A program made the position numbers and the translations under genes. Shown piece by piece: positions 1-10,929 of a stretch of 64,000 nucleotides of DNA. The DNA is from Strigamia acuminata (taxonomy: Eukaryota; Arthropoda; Chilopoda; Geophilomorpha; Linotaeniidae). The stretch lies in NCBI GenBank assembly GCA_949358305.1, contig OX442317.1, positions 5,150,186-5,214,185 on the forward strand. Direction: 5' to 3'. Position 1 is the first letter of the stretch. Each line of letters opens with the position of its first letter. The notes under the pieces are model-generated. The model made no database searches. It saw only the letters and a list, made by a program, of their open reading frames with translations, and was not told the origin of the DNA.

Positions 1-109
1 ATTGGCAAAAAAAATTAAAAACCGTTAAAAATATGTGTAAATTGTCAAAAAAAGATTAAGAAACCGATAAAAATCTGTAAAAATCGATAAATAAATCGCT
101 TTACTGCTG

Positions 110-165
110 TTCGGATAACCGAAAGTTCGTATAGCCGGTGTTCCGATAATCCAGGTTCTACTGTA
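110..165 (-). mobile_element. pogo/Tigger-like transposon terminal end
   Basis: Read on the minus strand this begins TACAGTAGAACC followed by GGATTATCGG and an ATAACCGAA-type stretch. This is the usual look of a pogo/Tigger terminal inverted repeat next to a TA target. Only this end is recognisable; the body would lie to the left, partly outside the window. A related end (TACAGTAGAGCATCGATTATC type) occurs near 41751. Confidence 0.5.
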
Positions 166-932
166 TATCATTCTCCAGGTGAGCTCGAAGCTAAGCAGGG
201 AAGTGTACATTTATGATCATCGCTGTATGCTGTTACTTATTAAGGTATTTTAATTTGTTCTTCCAAAAAGTGATCATTCAACTGTGCGCATTTGGCCTAA
301 CGATTCAAGATCAAAAACCAGAGATGATTCGATTATGTGAAAATATATTCGATAAATATCTACTACCACTTGAGGCAAATAAACATGCCGGTTTGGTGAT
401 TTAAATACGTTTGGCACTCTTTAATTCACCTTCATCTCCCATCGGCACCATTACAATCACACACGAACAAAAGTCATGGCAACAACAAAACATAGCAACG
501 GTTGCCACGAATAAAATAACAATAGCAATACAAATCATATCATTTCTTAAACGCACTTAACCTCAGAAATGCGGTTGGTAGTTTCGTTTGAAGCGATAAA
601 CTACAGTTTATAGCTCATTGTACACATTATTTACCGTAACTGATATAAAGGATGAAGCCTTTGTACATTAATTTCTTTAAGTATTCTTAAAAACTTTAAC
701 CTTGTGTTGCTTTTCCGTCCGGAGCCGATAAAGGTACCAGGGTTCTGTGCTGGTGGCAGACCAACACCATTACCCAACAGCTTTACAGCCTTGCTGGCTA
801 CCTCCATTCTTTTCCTCAGGTAAGTCTCCAGGACTGCTCGCAATATGTTATATAATTTTATTTTATGAATTTTATTCAGATCTTACAATATTTTGTGTAT
901 TTTCAGTTGTTAAATATTTCTGCACTTTTCAG
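166..932. other. intergenic, no supported gene
   Basis: AT-rich sequence. A 63-codon open frame at 213-404 has no start context, homology or splice structure that I recognise. The last part (about 740-932) is probably 5' UTR or promoter of the thioesterase gene that starts at 933, with a pyrimidine-rich TTTTCAG just before the ATG that could be a splice acceptor for a leader exon. Confidence 0.4.
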
Positions 933-2247
933 ATGAATTTTAACGTGCTACTGTTCTCGTCTACTCTACTGCTTTTTGGCATCAGTATTGGCAGTTGCTA
1001 TTTGCCGGTGATTTGCATTCCCGGTATCTTGGACGTTACTTATAGTATGCTGAGAGTATGCGATGAAATCAAAAGATTGCATCCTGGAACCGCTGTACAT
1101 TTTATTCAAGCCGGTACGGCGCTGATTAGTACTTTAGGAATGTGGGAGCAAATTAGCGCTTACAAAACAATGCTGGAACCGATATTCGCAATGTATTCGG
1201 GAGGAGTGCACGTTGTAGCACATTCTCAAGGCGAGTTATTTCGACTATCTGTCATATTAAATACAAATAATCAACGCAATTATGTTTGTATGTATATTTA
1301 GGTACTTTAATATCAAGAGCTATCATTGAAACCACCGGAAATCATCCGGTGAAAAATTTCTTGAGCGTTGCCGGTCCATTCATGGGCCAATATGGAAGTG
1401 AGGCGGCATTTCAAGTGGTTTAATTCTATTTAACTGATTTATATTCCGATCTTTTAGTATCGTTTACCGATGCTAATTTTATCGGATTGAACGTTAATAA
1501 TATGGCGAGAGAAGACGTGTACAAGTAAATATGTGATTTCGCATACGTGCGATGATTTAGTAAATTGTGTGCATTGCAGGATAGCTTACAATCAGCTTTC
1601 GCAACGTTTAGTATCTGTCGCTGGGTATTGGAACGGTAACATCAATATTGGACATTGTTGATTGAGGTTGTGTGTGTAAAATTATTATTTCTTTTAGATC
1701 CGACTCAACAGAAATTATTTTTGGAACAGTCAACATTCCTCCCGCACGTAAACAATCTCGTAGCTCATCCGGACAGAAATAGTAAACGCTGAGATTTGAA
1801 AAGTATTCATGATTTTTAAGTGATTGCAATTTTTTTTAAGGGTTTAAAAAGAATTTTTTGCGTTTGAAGAATTTAATATTGTTTGGTGGAGATGGGGAGG
1901 AAGTCATCATTCCTTGGCAGTCCGAGTAAGCAAATTATGGGCAAAAGTAAGGAATCATTAATCCTTTGGTCCTTTTCTAGGCTCGGTGGATATTACGACG
2001 AAAAGCTGAATATTGTTCCGATGAAAGAGCAACATGTAAGTACCGTAATTTTATTTCAAATCTAAGATATAAAAACACGACTAGCATGACCTTTTTTGTT
2101 CAGATTTATAAAAACGACACATTTGGATTACGTACGTTGGACGAGCGTGGTGGTTTAACCTTGGTTGATATGCCCAAGATCGAGCATCTCGAATTTGTTA
2201 CGGATCTGAATAATATCAAAAACTATTATCTTAAATATTTGTATTGA
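933..2247 (+). CDS. PPT2-like lysosomal thioesterase, copy A (8 exons)
   Basis: Palmitoyl-protein thioesterase 2-type alpha/beta hydrolase; the family hydrolyses thioesters of long-chain acyl groups in the lysosome. Exons: 933-1230, 1302-1397, 1458-1524, 1580-1635, 1698-1781, 1841-1925, 1981-2035, 2104-2247; the sum is 885 nt, 294 residues. A signal peptide (about 1-20) precedes SCYLPVICIPGI. The nucleophile motif is HSQG at the end of exon 1, the acid is in LFGGDGEEVIIPWQS (exon 6), and the His is in the last exon (KIEHLEF). These match the Ser/Asp/His triad of human PPT2. Intron 1 starts GC instead of GT. Exon sizes (96, 56, 84, 85, 55, 144) are shared with every paralog in the window. AATAAA lies at 2299. 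Confidence 0.85.
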
Positions 2248-2298
2248 TTGGGTTGATTGAAGGCGATTTGTGTGTGATGGTCTTTCATTTAACATTGC

Positions 2299-2304
2299 AA
2301 TAAA
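2299..2304 (+). terminator. polyadenylation signal of thioesterase copy A
   Basis: AATAAA lies 52 nt after the stop codon of copy A, at the usual distance for a cleavage signal. Confidence 0.55.
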
Positions 2305-2574
2305 TATGTATATTAATTACTAATTATCAATTTGTCTCAATCGGAGCATATCAACTTGAAGCTAAGCAGGAAAAACTAAAAAGTGGTCAGGACAAAGTAA
2401 TAAAATATTGATCATCAATTCACATAATTAGTCGTAGGTACAGCTGAGTCAGTTTGTAAATACAACTTCTGCACAATTTTTGTTCCTTGGCATAATGTTA
2501 ATCCTTTGCGGTCCATAAATCGGCTGCACCATCCAGCTGAAACTTCACTTACCTATATTGGAGTTACTTTAGAA

Positions 2575-3051
2575 TAGGGCCCGCTTCAGAAAGGCCCAAA
2601 ATTTTGTTGATTACCAAACAAACCCTCCTGAGTCCAAAAATGACACTCAAAAATGTCGGAAATAATCCTAACCTTAACCTAACCTAAACTGGCCTAGTCT
2701 ATCCTTAACCTAACCTAACCTTAACCTAACCTAACCTTAACCTAACCTAACCTTAACCTCACCTAACCTTAACCTAACCTAACCTTAACCTAACCTAACC
2801 TTAACCTAACCTAACCTTAACCTAACCTAACCTTAACCTAACCTAACCTTAACCTAACCTTAACCTAACCTAACCTTAACCTAACCTAACCTTAACCTAA
2901 CCTAACCTTAACCTAACCTAAGGCTAGGCAGGGCCAGGTTAAGTTAGGTTAAAGTTAGGTTCATTTTCGACACTTTTGAGTGTCATTTTTGAACTCAGGA
3001 GGGTTTGTTTAGTAAGTTACGAAATTTTGGACCCATTCTGAAGTGGCCCTA
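2575..3051. mobile_element. inverted-repeat element with AACCT satellite core
   Basis: About 85 bp at the left (TAGGGCCCGCTTCAGAA..., then CAAACAAACCCTCCTGAGT and ATGACACTCAAAA) recurs in reverse complement at the right end (...AACTCAGGAGGGTTTGTTT, ending GAAGTGGCCCTA). The interior is almost wholly the satellite listed separately. Flanking TA would fit a TA-targeting DNA transposon. No coding capacity, so a MITE. Confidence 0.75.
2665..2925. repeat. AACCT / TTAGG-type telomere-like satellite
   Basis: Tandem CCTAA and CCTTAA units alternate to give a near-regular 16-bp period (AACCTTAACCTAACCT). CCTAA is the ancestral insect telomere unit, but here it is internal and flanked by unique sequence and by the two arms of an inverted-repeat element, so it is not a chromosome end. 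Confidence 0.9.
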
Positions 3052-3620
3052 TATCAAAAGTTGCATCGATGACTTATTAGGTAAAACGTTTATTAAAGCA
3101 CTGATGGACATATTGCATTTCGAAGGAAGTCTTTTTCAACTGCATTGTCGTCCACGAGCTATAAAACGAATCTCGTTCACAGATTATAGGAATCTGTGAT
3201 CTCGTTCAACAAAATGAACTTTGAGCGGTGGCGCCACTCAACGAGTAAAAAAAAAGACATTTTTTGATTTTTTACTAAACCGCGAGGTATAGTACAGGTT
3301 CAACAGTTTTCACATGTGGGCGATAAACCGGGTTCTTGTCAATCGATTCGACATGTTTCTAACACCTCCATTGGGCGTGAGTTGCACCGTAATTGGCGTT
3401 TTGGCGTTTTAAAATATACAACTTTTGACGTTAATATTGTTCTTGTTCCGGCTACCTTGGCTATTTCTGCTTATGCAAGGACTACTGCGTGCATTTGTGT
3501 GCCGTGGAAGTCCGACAAGAAGTGCAACAACTACAATTTGTGCAGGAACGGAGGTTTGGAACTCGTAATCACGCGGGTAACAAACAAGTGTGTTTGTGTC
3601 CACCGGATACACCCGACATC
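3052..3620. other. transposon-derived host of the hAT insertion
   Basis: Joins across the hAT element below to 4342-4500. The frame around 3489-3628 continues, if the hAT element is skipped, into the stretch after 4341 and stops near 4500. It is arginine/glutamine-rich and unrecognised. GGGCGATAAA-type sequences occur near 3316, 4826 and (inverted) 5003, which would suit ends of a PIF/Harbinger-like element. This is inference from short motifs only. Confidence 0.3.
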
Positions 3621-3628
3621 GTTGCGAG

Positions 3629-4333
3629 TAGGGTTTCTCAAAAATGGGACTTTTCGAATAACCGGTATTTCGGTAATGATTATTCAAAAAACCGGTAATC
3701 CGGTATTTTTCGGTAAAAAATAATAATCATAGCTACAATGTTAAATATTTTTATTTTTATTTTTCTTTTTTAAAAAGTAAAATTTAAAAAATATAAGCAC
3801 ATTCAAAGATTGATCAGACAATCTTTATCTGATTTTAGTACAATAATTACTGGCAAAAATTAAAGGTTTGCTCACTGTCTGTAGATGTAGGTTTTACGGA
3901 TTTAATTGCATCGTTCAACAACTGTAAGTTTTTCGGACGTGTTCCAGTGGTTTCAAACAATGTAAATTCTTTTTTTTTAAAGAATTTAAATTATTTTTTA
4001 CCTGTTGTGGTTCATTAAGAGCATTTGAAATGGCATTGTTTAACTCTTCATGTAAAGAAATTTAAGGTTGATTTTCTGTGTTGTTTTCACTCAAGTCAGT
4101 GGATGTTTCCATCACTAATTCTTCTGGTTGTTGAGTCTCAGGAATGTCGGGATCAGCTGGTTTAGGAAACACCAAAATCAACATATTCAATGTTGTTACA
4201 AATGTCACTATCGCAGTGACATCTAACAATAAAAACCGGTACTAATACCGAAATAAAAACGGTATTTGGTATTCGGTATTTCCGCAAAAATTACCAGTTT
4301 TTAATACCGGTAAATACCGGTAGAGAAACCCTA
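3629..4333. mobile_element. hAT-type non-autonomous element with 8-bp TSD
   Basis: Ends are TAGGGTTTCTC at the left and GAGAAACCCTA at the right, an exact 11-bp inverted repeat. The element is flanked on both sides by GTTGCGAG (3621-3628 and 4334-4341), an exact 8-bp target duplication, which is diagnostic for hAT. The subterminal parts are rich in CCGGTA / TACCGG repeats. No intact transposase is visible in 705 bp. Confidence 0.88.
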
Positions 4334-4341
4334 GTTGCGAG

Positions 4342-5470
4342 CATTCGACGTGCAGTTGCAACAACGGCAAAAGAAGCTGCGCCGGTTCGGTCGGAAACGA
4401 CGTGTCGATGTGTTCATGCATGCCCGGGTTCAGCGGGCGCAATTGTAGCTCGCAATTGTAGTTATGGTACAATTTTTGCGTGATGACTGTCAACGGCATA
4501 CATTCGTGCCGTTCGTGTACTTTCTTAGTTTTAGTGGTTTAATTTAATTTTGTTTTATTATAGTCGTCCGCCCGACTACATGGGACGAGCTGTGACAAGC
4601 CGCTGATAGAATTTCATCCTGTGTCGGTAATTTGCCATTCGAACGACGAAGAAGAATTGCCGTTGCACGTTCATCGATGGTTACGAGGTATTTCACTGCG
4701 ATTCTATTGACAAATGTCTGCTTCGATGGATCCGAATTTATCGCCTACACACAAAACGTGTTTGAAATTGACATGTGAGTCAAATTAACGTGCATAAAAT
4801 AATACCGTATTGCATTGCTTCCATGGGCGATAAATCGGTCCTTTCCAAAGCATAATCAGTAATCACCATCAAGAGGGATTTCAACTCCTGATTCATTACA
4901 ATTTAGAAACATAGATGGCGCCATCGTTTTCCAATCACAAACTGCCTCTGGTCGCTGTCGCCATCTAGACACAACCGAATGAAACAATACCGTATTGAAT
5001 ATCGCCCACATCGCTTCATCATCTATTTCGGGCGATCTAACGTCAGCGTATCCGTATTTTCAACGTAATAAAGTTTAAAATGTAATTAAAACAAATTTAA
5101 TCAGGACAATTTCTTTTTAATTCCCCAGTCACCAGTCGACTATTGGAGAAGAATGTTGGTGCGTGTGGATTTGAATTGCATGCTGTTCGGAACGTTCACG
5201 GTTAGGCACGTTTTTGCATACTATTTCGGCCGTTTTTGTAAACGGCATAAACTAACTGAAACTTCTAACGCACATATGTTTTTGAATAGTTTTACTAACA
5301 ATTTTTTTCCAATACATCACTCAGAAACCATACTATTTACCTTATCTAGAACTTTCTAGGATTTTAAAAACATTTTGAAAGTAATAATAAACATAAAAGA
5401 GAATTTAAATGATTTTTATTTTGTATTTAATTTTTATTTTCAAATACGTTTAATATATCCAGGCTTTGAG
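4342..5470. other. intergenic, transposon debris
   Basis: The first 160 bp continues the element interrupted by the hAT insertion. The rest contains a direct repetition of ACCGTATTG...GGGCGAT-type sequence (4803-4850, 4985-5010 inverted). No gene is supported. Confidence 0.35.
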
Positions 5471-6935
5471 TCAGTATAAATATTGGAGAAAGTACTTTTC
5501 TGTGTAATTTTTATCGATGAAATAATCGTTATGCTTAACCCCGGAAATATTAACTATGGTTAAACCACCACGCTCATCCAAGGTACGCAAACCAAACGTG
5601 TCATTTGTATAAATCTGTATAATTATAGAAAATAATGCAAATCACGCTGTAAAACACAATGCAAATACCAAAAAAATTGCATACATATTGCTCTTTCATT
5701 GGAACGATATTCAGGTTTTTGTCATAAAATGCCGCATGTCTAGAAAAAAAAAACAGTGGAAAATGAATAGCATCAGATTGCTGCCCCAAACCGTTGGAGT
5801 GCTTGTACCGCAGTGCTGTCACTTACGCAGACTGCCAAGGAATAATAACTTCGTCTCCATCTCCACCGATCAATATTGTATTGTTCAAACGCAAAAAGTT
5901 TTTTTTATAATCTTAGAAAAATATTAAACACATAAAATGAAGATACAAAAAAATCTCATCTCGATGCGTGCTTTCTTTACGATAATAATAAAGTGGTTTT
6001 AGTTTAGAGTGCCATTAATGTCATTAAAATCACTTTATTACAAAGTTATTTGTTACTGAATTTACCATTGTAATCCGGATGATCTATAAGATTATTTATT
6101 TTGGGCAGAAATGTTGACTTTTTCAAAAATAATTTTTGTTCATTCGGATCTGAATAGAAAGAAATGTTAAATTTTGAGGAAAAAGAGGCAGTTGCTTGTA
6201 ATAATAAGTTTCAATTTTCATTTTTACCATTCCAATATCCAGCCACCGAGACGGTTTTTTGAGCAATATCTGTGTAAGCAAGACTGTAAAATATCGGTGA
6301 AAAATATCACTAATTATGCGAGGGAAAGGGCGGAAAAACAGCAAAAAACAAAATATTTACCGATACACATCTTTCCTTTTCACACCAAATGGCCATACGA
6401 ATTTGAATACATCCTGAACTACCTTAGGAACTGCCAGCGAGATAAAAATTCGTACAGAAAAACCAAAATTATTTTTAAATTTACAATATAAGCTCTCACT
6501 TCCATATTGGCCCATAAATGGACCAGAAACACTTAAGAAATTTTTTACTGGATGGTCTGGAGTAGATTGGATGATGGCTCGTGCAACTAAACTCCCTGAA
6601 ATGTGTACAAGTTTAAATTTTGAATTGAAAATCCCCAACTGGCATTTACCTTGAGAAAATGCTATGAGGTTTACCCCATCCGGATACTTATCGAAAATTG
6701 CTTTCATCTCTGCTCGGTAATGATCGACTTCCGGCCATATTGCCGAAAAGTCGGACAGAAACCCACGGGACGTAAGGGAAATGGTCGTGGTACCAGGATG
6801 CAATTTCGCGATATAATCGCAGGCTTTGTTAGTGTAAGGAGAGCAAATAACCGGCAACAAGCAACTTCCAATACTGGCATTAATTAAGAAAATTATCAAC
6901 GAGAGCAAAGGAATCCACATGTTGTTGAAATGCAT
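5471..6935 (-). CDS. PPT2-like thioesterase, copy B (8 exons)
   Basis: Exons from the 5' end: 6650-6935, 6500-6595, 6361-6430, 6228-6283, 6066-6149, 5827-5911, 5685-5739, 5471-5614; 876 nt, 291 residues, all phases consistent. The signal peptide is followed by GSCLLPVIC. The nucleophile is in AFSQG, with Phe where paralogs A and C have His. The acid loop reads ISGVKHNDY-type downstream and GGDGDEVIIPWQS in exon 6. Compared with copy A the segment after VIC lacks about five residues including the PGI motif, which in this fold helps form the oxyanion pocket, so activity could be altered. Introns 1 and 2 contain no in-frame stop, so a 192-codon frame runs through them. The first ATG is used; a second lies six codons on. 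Confidence 0.82.
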
Positions 6936-7563
6936 CTAATTCAATCACTAGTAGTACGAGGAAATTGTACATTTATAGATACCAACCAATCCCAAATTGG
7001 AAATAAGGATAAAAGTTACATCTGATATTACACATTGCTGTGGAATACTGTGAAAACTTCCTGCACGTTTGCATTCGTTTAATACACTTTTCACTTGATT
7101 TTAATCGCTAAGCAGAAAGAAATCGGGTTAGAAATAGTTTCTCTATAGTTCCAACCTTAAATCGCTGCTAAATTTCCACCAATTTGGTGAAAAAATATGC
7201 TTTACTTAAACTAGAAAAGCAAATTTTTCCACCAAATTGGTGGAAATTCCCTTTTAGGCAAAAATTGACGGATATTGATTGTCACACGGAGACGTCACAG
7301 ATAGAAAGCACTTCCTGCTATTAGGAAATTAAGTAAATTAGTGAAATTCAACATCTGTTAATCATGTAAAATAACTGTAAACATTCTGTAATCATACTCA
7401 TGTAAATTTGTAAAATTTTAAAGGGACTTTTGTGCAAAAAGTTTACACAATCAAAAAGAGAAGAAAAGAATTCGGGAAAGAAAGAATAGAGTAAAAATTA
7501 AAAAAAAACATGTTTCCTGTACTCGAAGAAATAAGAAAAATAGTAATGATTAATACATTTAAT
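6936..7563. other. intergenic
   Basis: Separates divergent and convergent genes. A short inverted pair ACCAATTTGGTGAAAAA / TTTTTCCACCAAATTGGTGG at about 7177-7240 forms an imperfect hairpin. No gene is supported. Confidence 0.4.
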
Positions 7564-8972
7564 TTAATAATCCTCTTCATCGCAAATGAAATAGCTGAAG
7601 ACTTTATTAAATTTTTCCACTTCACACGATATTAAAGATTGAATGGCTTTTGTAATCAGTTTTTTATACAAGTTAGTGGCTGGGAGACATTTGCAAACGG
7701 CTTCAAAGTTCGGGTCATCTTGCGAACATCGAACTGACAGATCATTGTAATTTGTGCTCACTAGAATCACCGACTTAATGGACACTTTGTGGTCGGCAAT
7801 TTTTTGAGCGAGTCTAAAACGAAATTTTAGTCCGGGCAACTCCGCATGAACAGTGCCGTTTGTCTCTCCATTTGTGCATGATTGTACATTTATGTCTGGC
7901 TGGCATTGTTGCGGACCGGTAATTTCATTTATACCCTTCAGTTCGTATGCGCCATTGGCACAAGTCGCGAAGCTTTGGGTTTGGTCCGATTCACTCGTTC
8001 TAGAAAAATGTCTTAATAATTATCATCGTTCCTGTTCTAACGTTGGAAGTTATTCTATGTATTTACTTGCATTTGAGCTCGCAGTTACAATCGAATATCA
8101 ATTTGTTGTAAGTGATGTCAACCGTTGTTTGTCGTTCACCACCGACCACGTATTCGGGACAAACTTCAATTCCTGGAGTAATATTAAAGTCAGTCAGGCC
8201 ACCTAATTCGCATCGTTGACACGGTTGCACATCGGTTGTAGCAACGGGTAAAATGCTAGAATAGTACGGGAAAAAATGGATAATTTATGTGTACTAATTA
8301 AGTTTACGGGAAATTGATCTTACGTTAAAATTATTTCTTTCAAGCTTTTAAATGCAGATGTGATTTTATCGGTGCAATGCACACACTCTGCTGCACTAAA
8401 TTTCGGTGCTATTACAAAACGAGTTGAAGTGTATTTTTTCGTTAATATAAAAGTCGTATAAAAACAAGTTAAAATCCGAACGAACTTACGTTACCAGTGA
8501 GCTGAAAAATAAAAGTAACCAATTTGGAAAGTAGTTCAGGCTGATTTAATTCACACATAATTGTACCTTTCTGGGAACACCATTTTCCGTTTTTACCTGA
8601 AAATTCAAAATTATATCAAGTACTTGTGTGCGTTTGACATACGGTATAATTTTATTACACTAGCGAATAAAATAAAATCATTTAAATCATTTAAATGTTG
8701 TCACTCAATCACCTTTACATCATGGGTTTAGATGATTATGTGACATCATTTAAATGTCAATTTGTCACAACGTATCAGTGAGTTTTTGCAGAGTACTAAA
8801 GAGAATACCTAAAAAAGAACGTCTACTCTTAATAGAGCATACCATATGTGGTTGGCTGACGTGGCAAATCAAATGTCGTCGAATTACCTGAACTTTTAAA
8901 TCTTACCTCTGATTGTTGAGTTGTTAGCCCAATCGTACAAAGAAGTTGTATCAGTATGCAGAGTGTCAACAT
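7564..8972 (-). CDS. secreted cysteine-rich protein, tandem copy F1 (6 exons)
   Basis: Family not recognised. Exons: 8907-8972 (signal peptide MLTLCILIQLLCTIGLTT), 8567-8596, 8495-8501 (a 7-nt microexon, CTCACTG), 8324-8390, 8067-8255, 7564-7999; 795 nt, 264 residues with all phases fitting. Domain 1 carries an ECVHCT motif and then QPCQRCE, CNCELKC. Domain 2 starts at SCTNG and carries the motif VILVSTNYNDLSVRC, DDPNFEAVCKC, and ends FICDEEDY. It looks like an exported protein of two disulfide-rich beta domains. Three more copies follow on the same strand, and two larger relatives lie at 48 and 55 kb. Confidence 0.75.
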
Positions 8973-9268
8973 GTTACCTATAGTGGAAGAAATAAGAAGC
9001 ATTTTATATACGCCAAATTGAACACACCAAGCTTTTGCTCGGTGCCAGGAGAAATAACAAAACTGTATAGGCTGTAGCCACGTTCGTGAACTGGGTAAAA
9101 AATTACGCCACAAACTATGTACTAACCTGGAGAAGCGGAGAATGTTCTGCAATGTTAGTGGAAAATTTTATTGCTTCTGGATGGATTTCTGTGAGGTCTA
9201 GCAATACTGTTTATAGTGAAGCTGATTATATTACTTAATTTTTAATTGAGGTAGTAAAATTTTAGTAT

Positions 9269-9504
9269 ACAGGGTGTTTCGTTTAAGACGTTACAGTCAA
9301 TTTCCAGAATAAGTACCTGTATCTGCTTTTTCAAAAAACCAAGTAGACTAGCCTATAGCAAAGTAGGGATGACGAATCCAATTTTATGCCAGACATGCAA
9401 AAATGCACTTTTCATTCGCTAACCGTTAACTGGTCGAGATAGAGCAAAATTTCCAATTACAAAGTTGTAGAGCACCATCAAATTAGTACTATCCGACTTA
9501 TCTT
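9269..9504. mobile_element. left end of a CAGGGTG foldback transposon
   Basis: Starts TACAGGGTGTTTCG. Its inner part shares a long run with the complete element at 60596-61810 (for example CAAAGTTGTAGAGCACC then ATCAAATTAGTACTATCC at about 9461-9493). The match stops where the gene fragment below begins, so only one end is present. Confidence 0.65.
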
Positions 9505-9660
9505 AGTTTTCGAAGAAATAAGAAAAATAGTAATGATTTAATAATCCTCTTCATCACAAATGAAAGCAATCAAGATTTTATTAAATTTTTCCACGTCACA
9601 CGATATTAAAGATTGAATGACTTTTGCAATTAGTTTTTCATACAAGTTAGTGGCTGGGAA
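9505..9660 (-). pseudogene. 3' fragment of the F secreted-protein family
   Basis: Corresponds to the last about 50 codons plus 3' flank of copy F1 (compare 7520-7680 and 15558-15720). It lacks the rest of the gene and joins directly to a transposon end. Small deletions also remove the family's reading frame. Confidence 0.8.
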
Positions 9661-10929
9661 GTGGGAATACAGTGATTATTTTATGATTTTTATAAAAACT
9701 TTAACCAATTAATTAAAAATATAAACAAATAATATAGTCAGATTATTTGAGTTAATCTTGTTTTGCAGCTAAGAATAATTTGTGCTTTAAACGCAATAAG
9801 GTTTCGGAGATTTTCACCAATACTCAAAGTGTATTTTCAGAGATATTCGGTGACGTTTGAAATAACAAAAGTACTGTTGTGACTTCCACTCGCCATTTTC
9901 TATAACTGTGTAACAACAGCAATTTATAACATCACGAGTTGCTAGGCTACAACTTCCTAGCAACGTCGCTCACTCTTTTCTCCCCGGGCTTCTACGCTCA
10001 ATATGAGCATTCTTACGATGACTGCACTTCAGCAGTCGGAATTACAACCATCGCAGTTGTAATAATTACTTTTCGCGCTTTGCTGTACGCTTATTCCAAA
10101 GAGTGCATGTCGATTGTTACGAACAAAATCAGTTCCACTTCTTAACATGACAATGTGGAAAGGGATAAAAGATGAAGTCCTGGTATATGATTTTTTGAAT
10201 AAAATAGACACTTCGAATTGATTTAATTTATTAATTTGTTGTTTTTAACAGTAAGAAAAAATTCATCTTGATAATCGTGTCGGTCTTGATTTCCTTTCTC
10301 GTCACATTAGGACACGTGGCTAGTGAAGGAGGGTGGGATGGTGATGGTGATGGTGGTAGGTTCTGTACAAAATTGCCCTCGTACACGCGTACGCGCTGAA
10401 TCGACTCTTAATTATTATTCAAGAAGAACTACCATTTGGCCTTATGCCGACAACAGAAGCTGCTAATATTCCTGCCATTACGGAACTTGATGTTTGGATG
10501 GAAACAGTTAACCAGAGTCGCAGTACTACTGCTGCCGATCGTAAATCGGAGTACCCGATGAAAGCACTTGTTTGCCGTCTCACCAGCAGGGAAAAGCTAC
10601 GCCAGACGAGACATCGTCGGACAACTCCCGAGCGGCAACTGCACTTAATGACGACCAACCCAACCCTATTTCAAAAAAGAAATGGAAATTTCTGGAAATT
10701 TCTGAAATTTTTATTTCCGTGACCTGGTCACCTGGTGCTTCTAAAGATGAAACGGACGGTATATGATAATATTATTGCTTACCGGTAATTTAAATGTTCT
10801 CTCTGTATTTTACACTTTTTCTTTTTGAGTTCTTTTATGAGCACGTGATCAAAAAAAATTACGGAAGTAAATTTTTGCCAGAATGGAAATTATTTTAATA
10901 AAAAAAATGAATATATTTATATTTCCAAA
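9661..10929. other. repeat-rich stretch, no supported gene
   Basis: A motif at 9661-9715 (GGAATACAGTGATT...) recurs at 11663-11716, and one at 10815-10850 (TTTTTGAGTTCTTTTATGAGCA) recurs at 11902-11935, so the pieces are shared repeats flanking the GC-rich retroelement. Opposed open frames at 10419-10722 are more GC-rich than their surroundings and may be a retroelement remnant, but I recognise no domain. Confidence 0.35.

Noticed and set aside
2665-2925. A true telomere or chromosome end
   Set aside because: The repeat is flanked by unique sequence and by paired transposon arms on both sides and alternates 5- and 6-bp units.
3409-3687. Minus-strand 92-codon frame
   Set aside because: It crosses the left end of the hAT element, so it is not an ancestral coding unit.
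7853-8206. Plus-strand 117-codon frame opposite the secreted gene F1 (and similar ones opposite F2, F3)
   Set aside because: It is the antisense of the conserved coding exons and crosses an intron of the real gene.
10419-10722. Opposed frames as a gene
   Set aside because: No leader, splice site or domain that I recognise; both strands are open, as in GC-rich retroelement debris.
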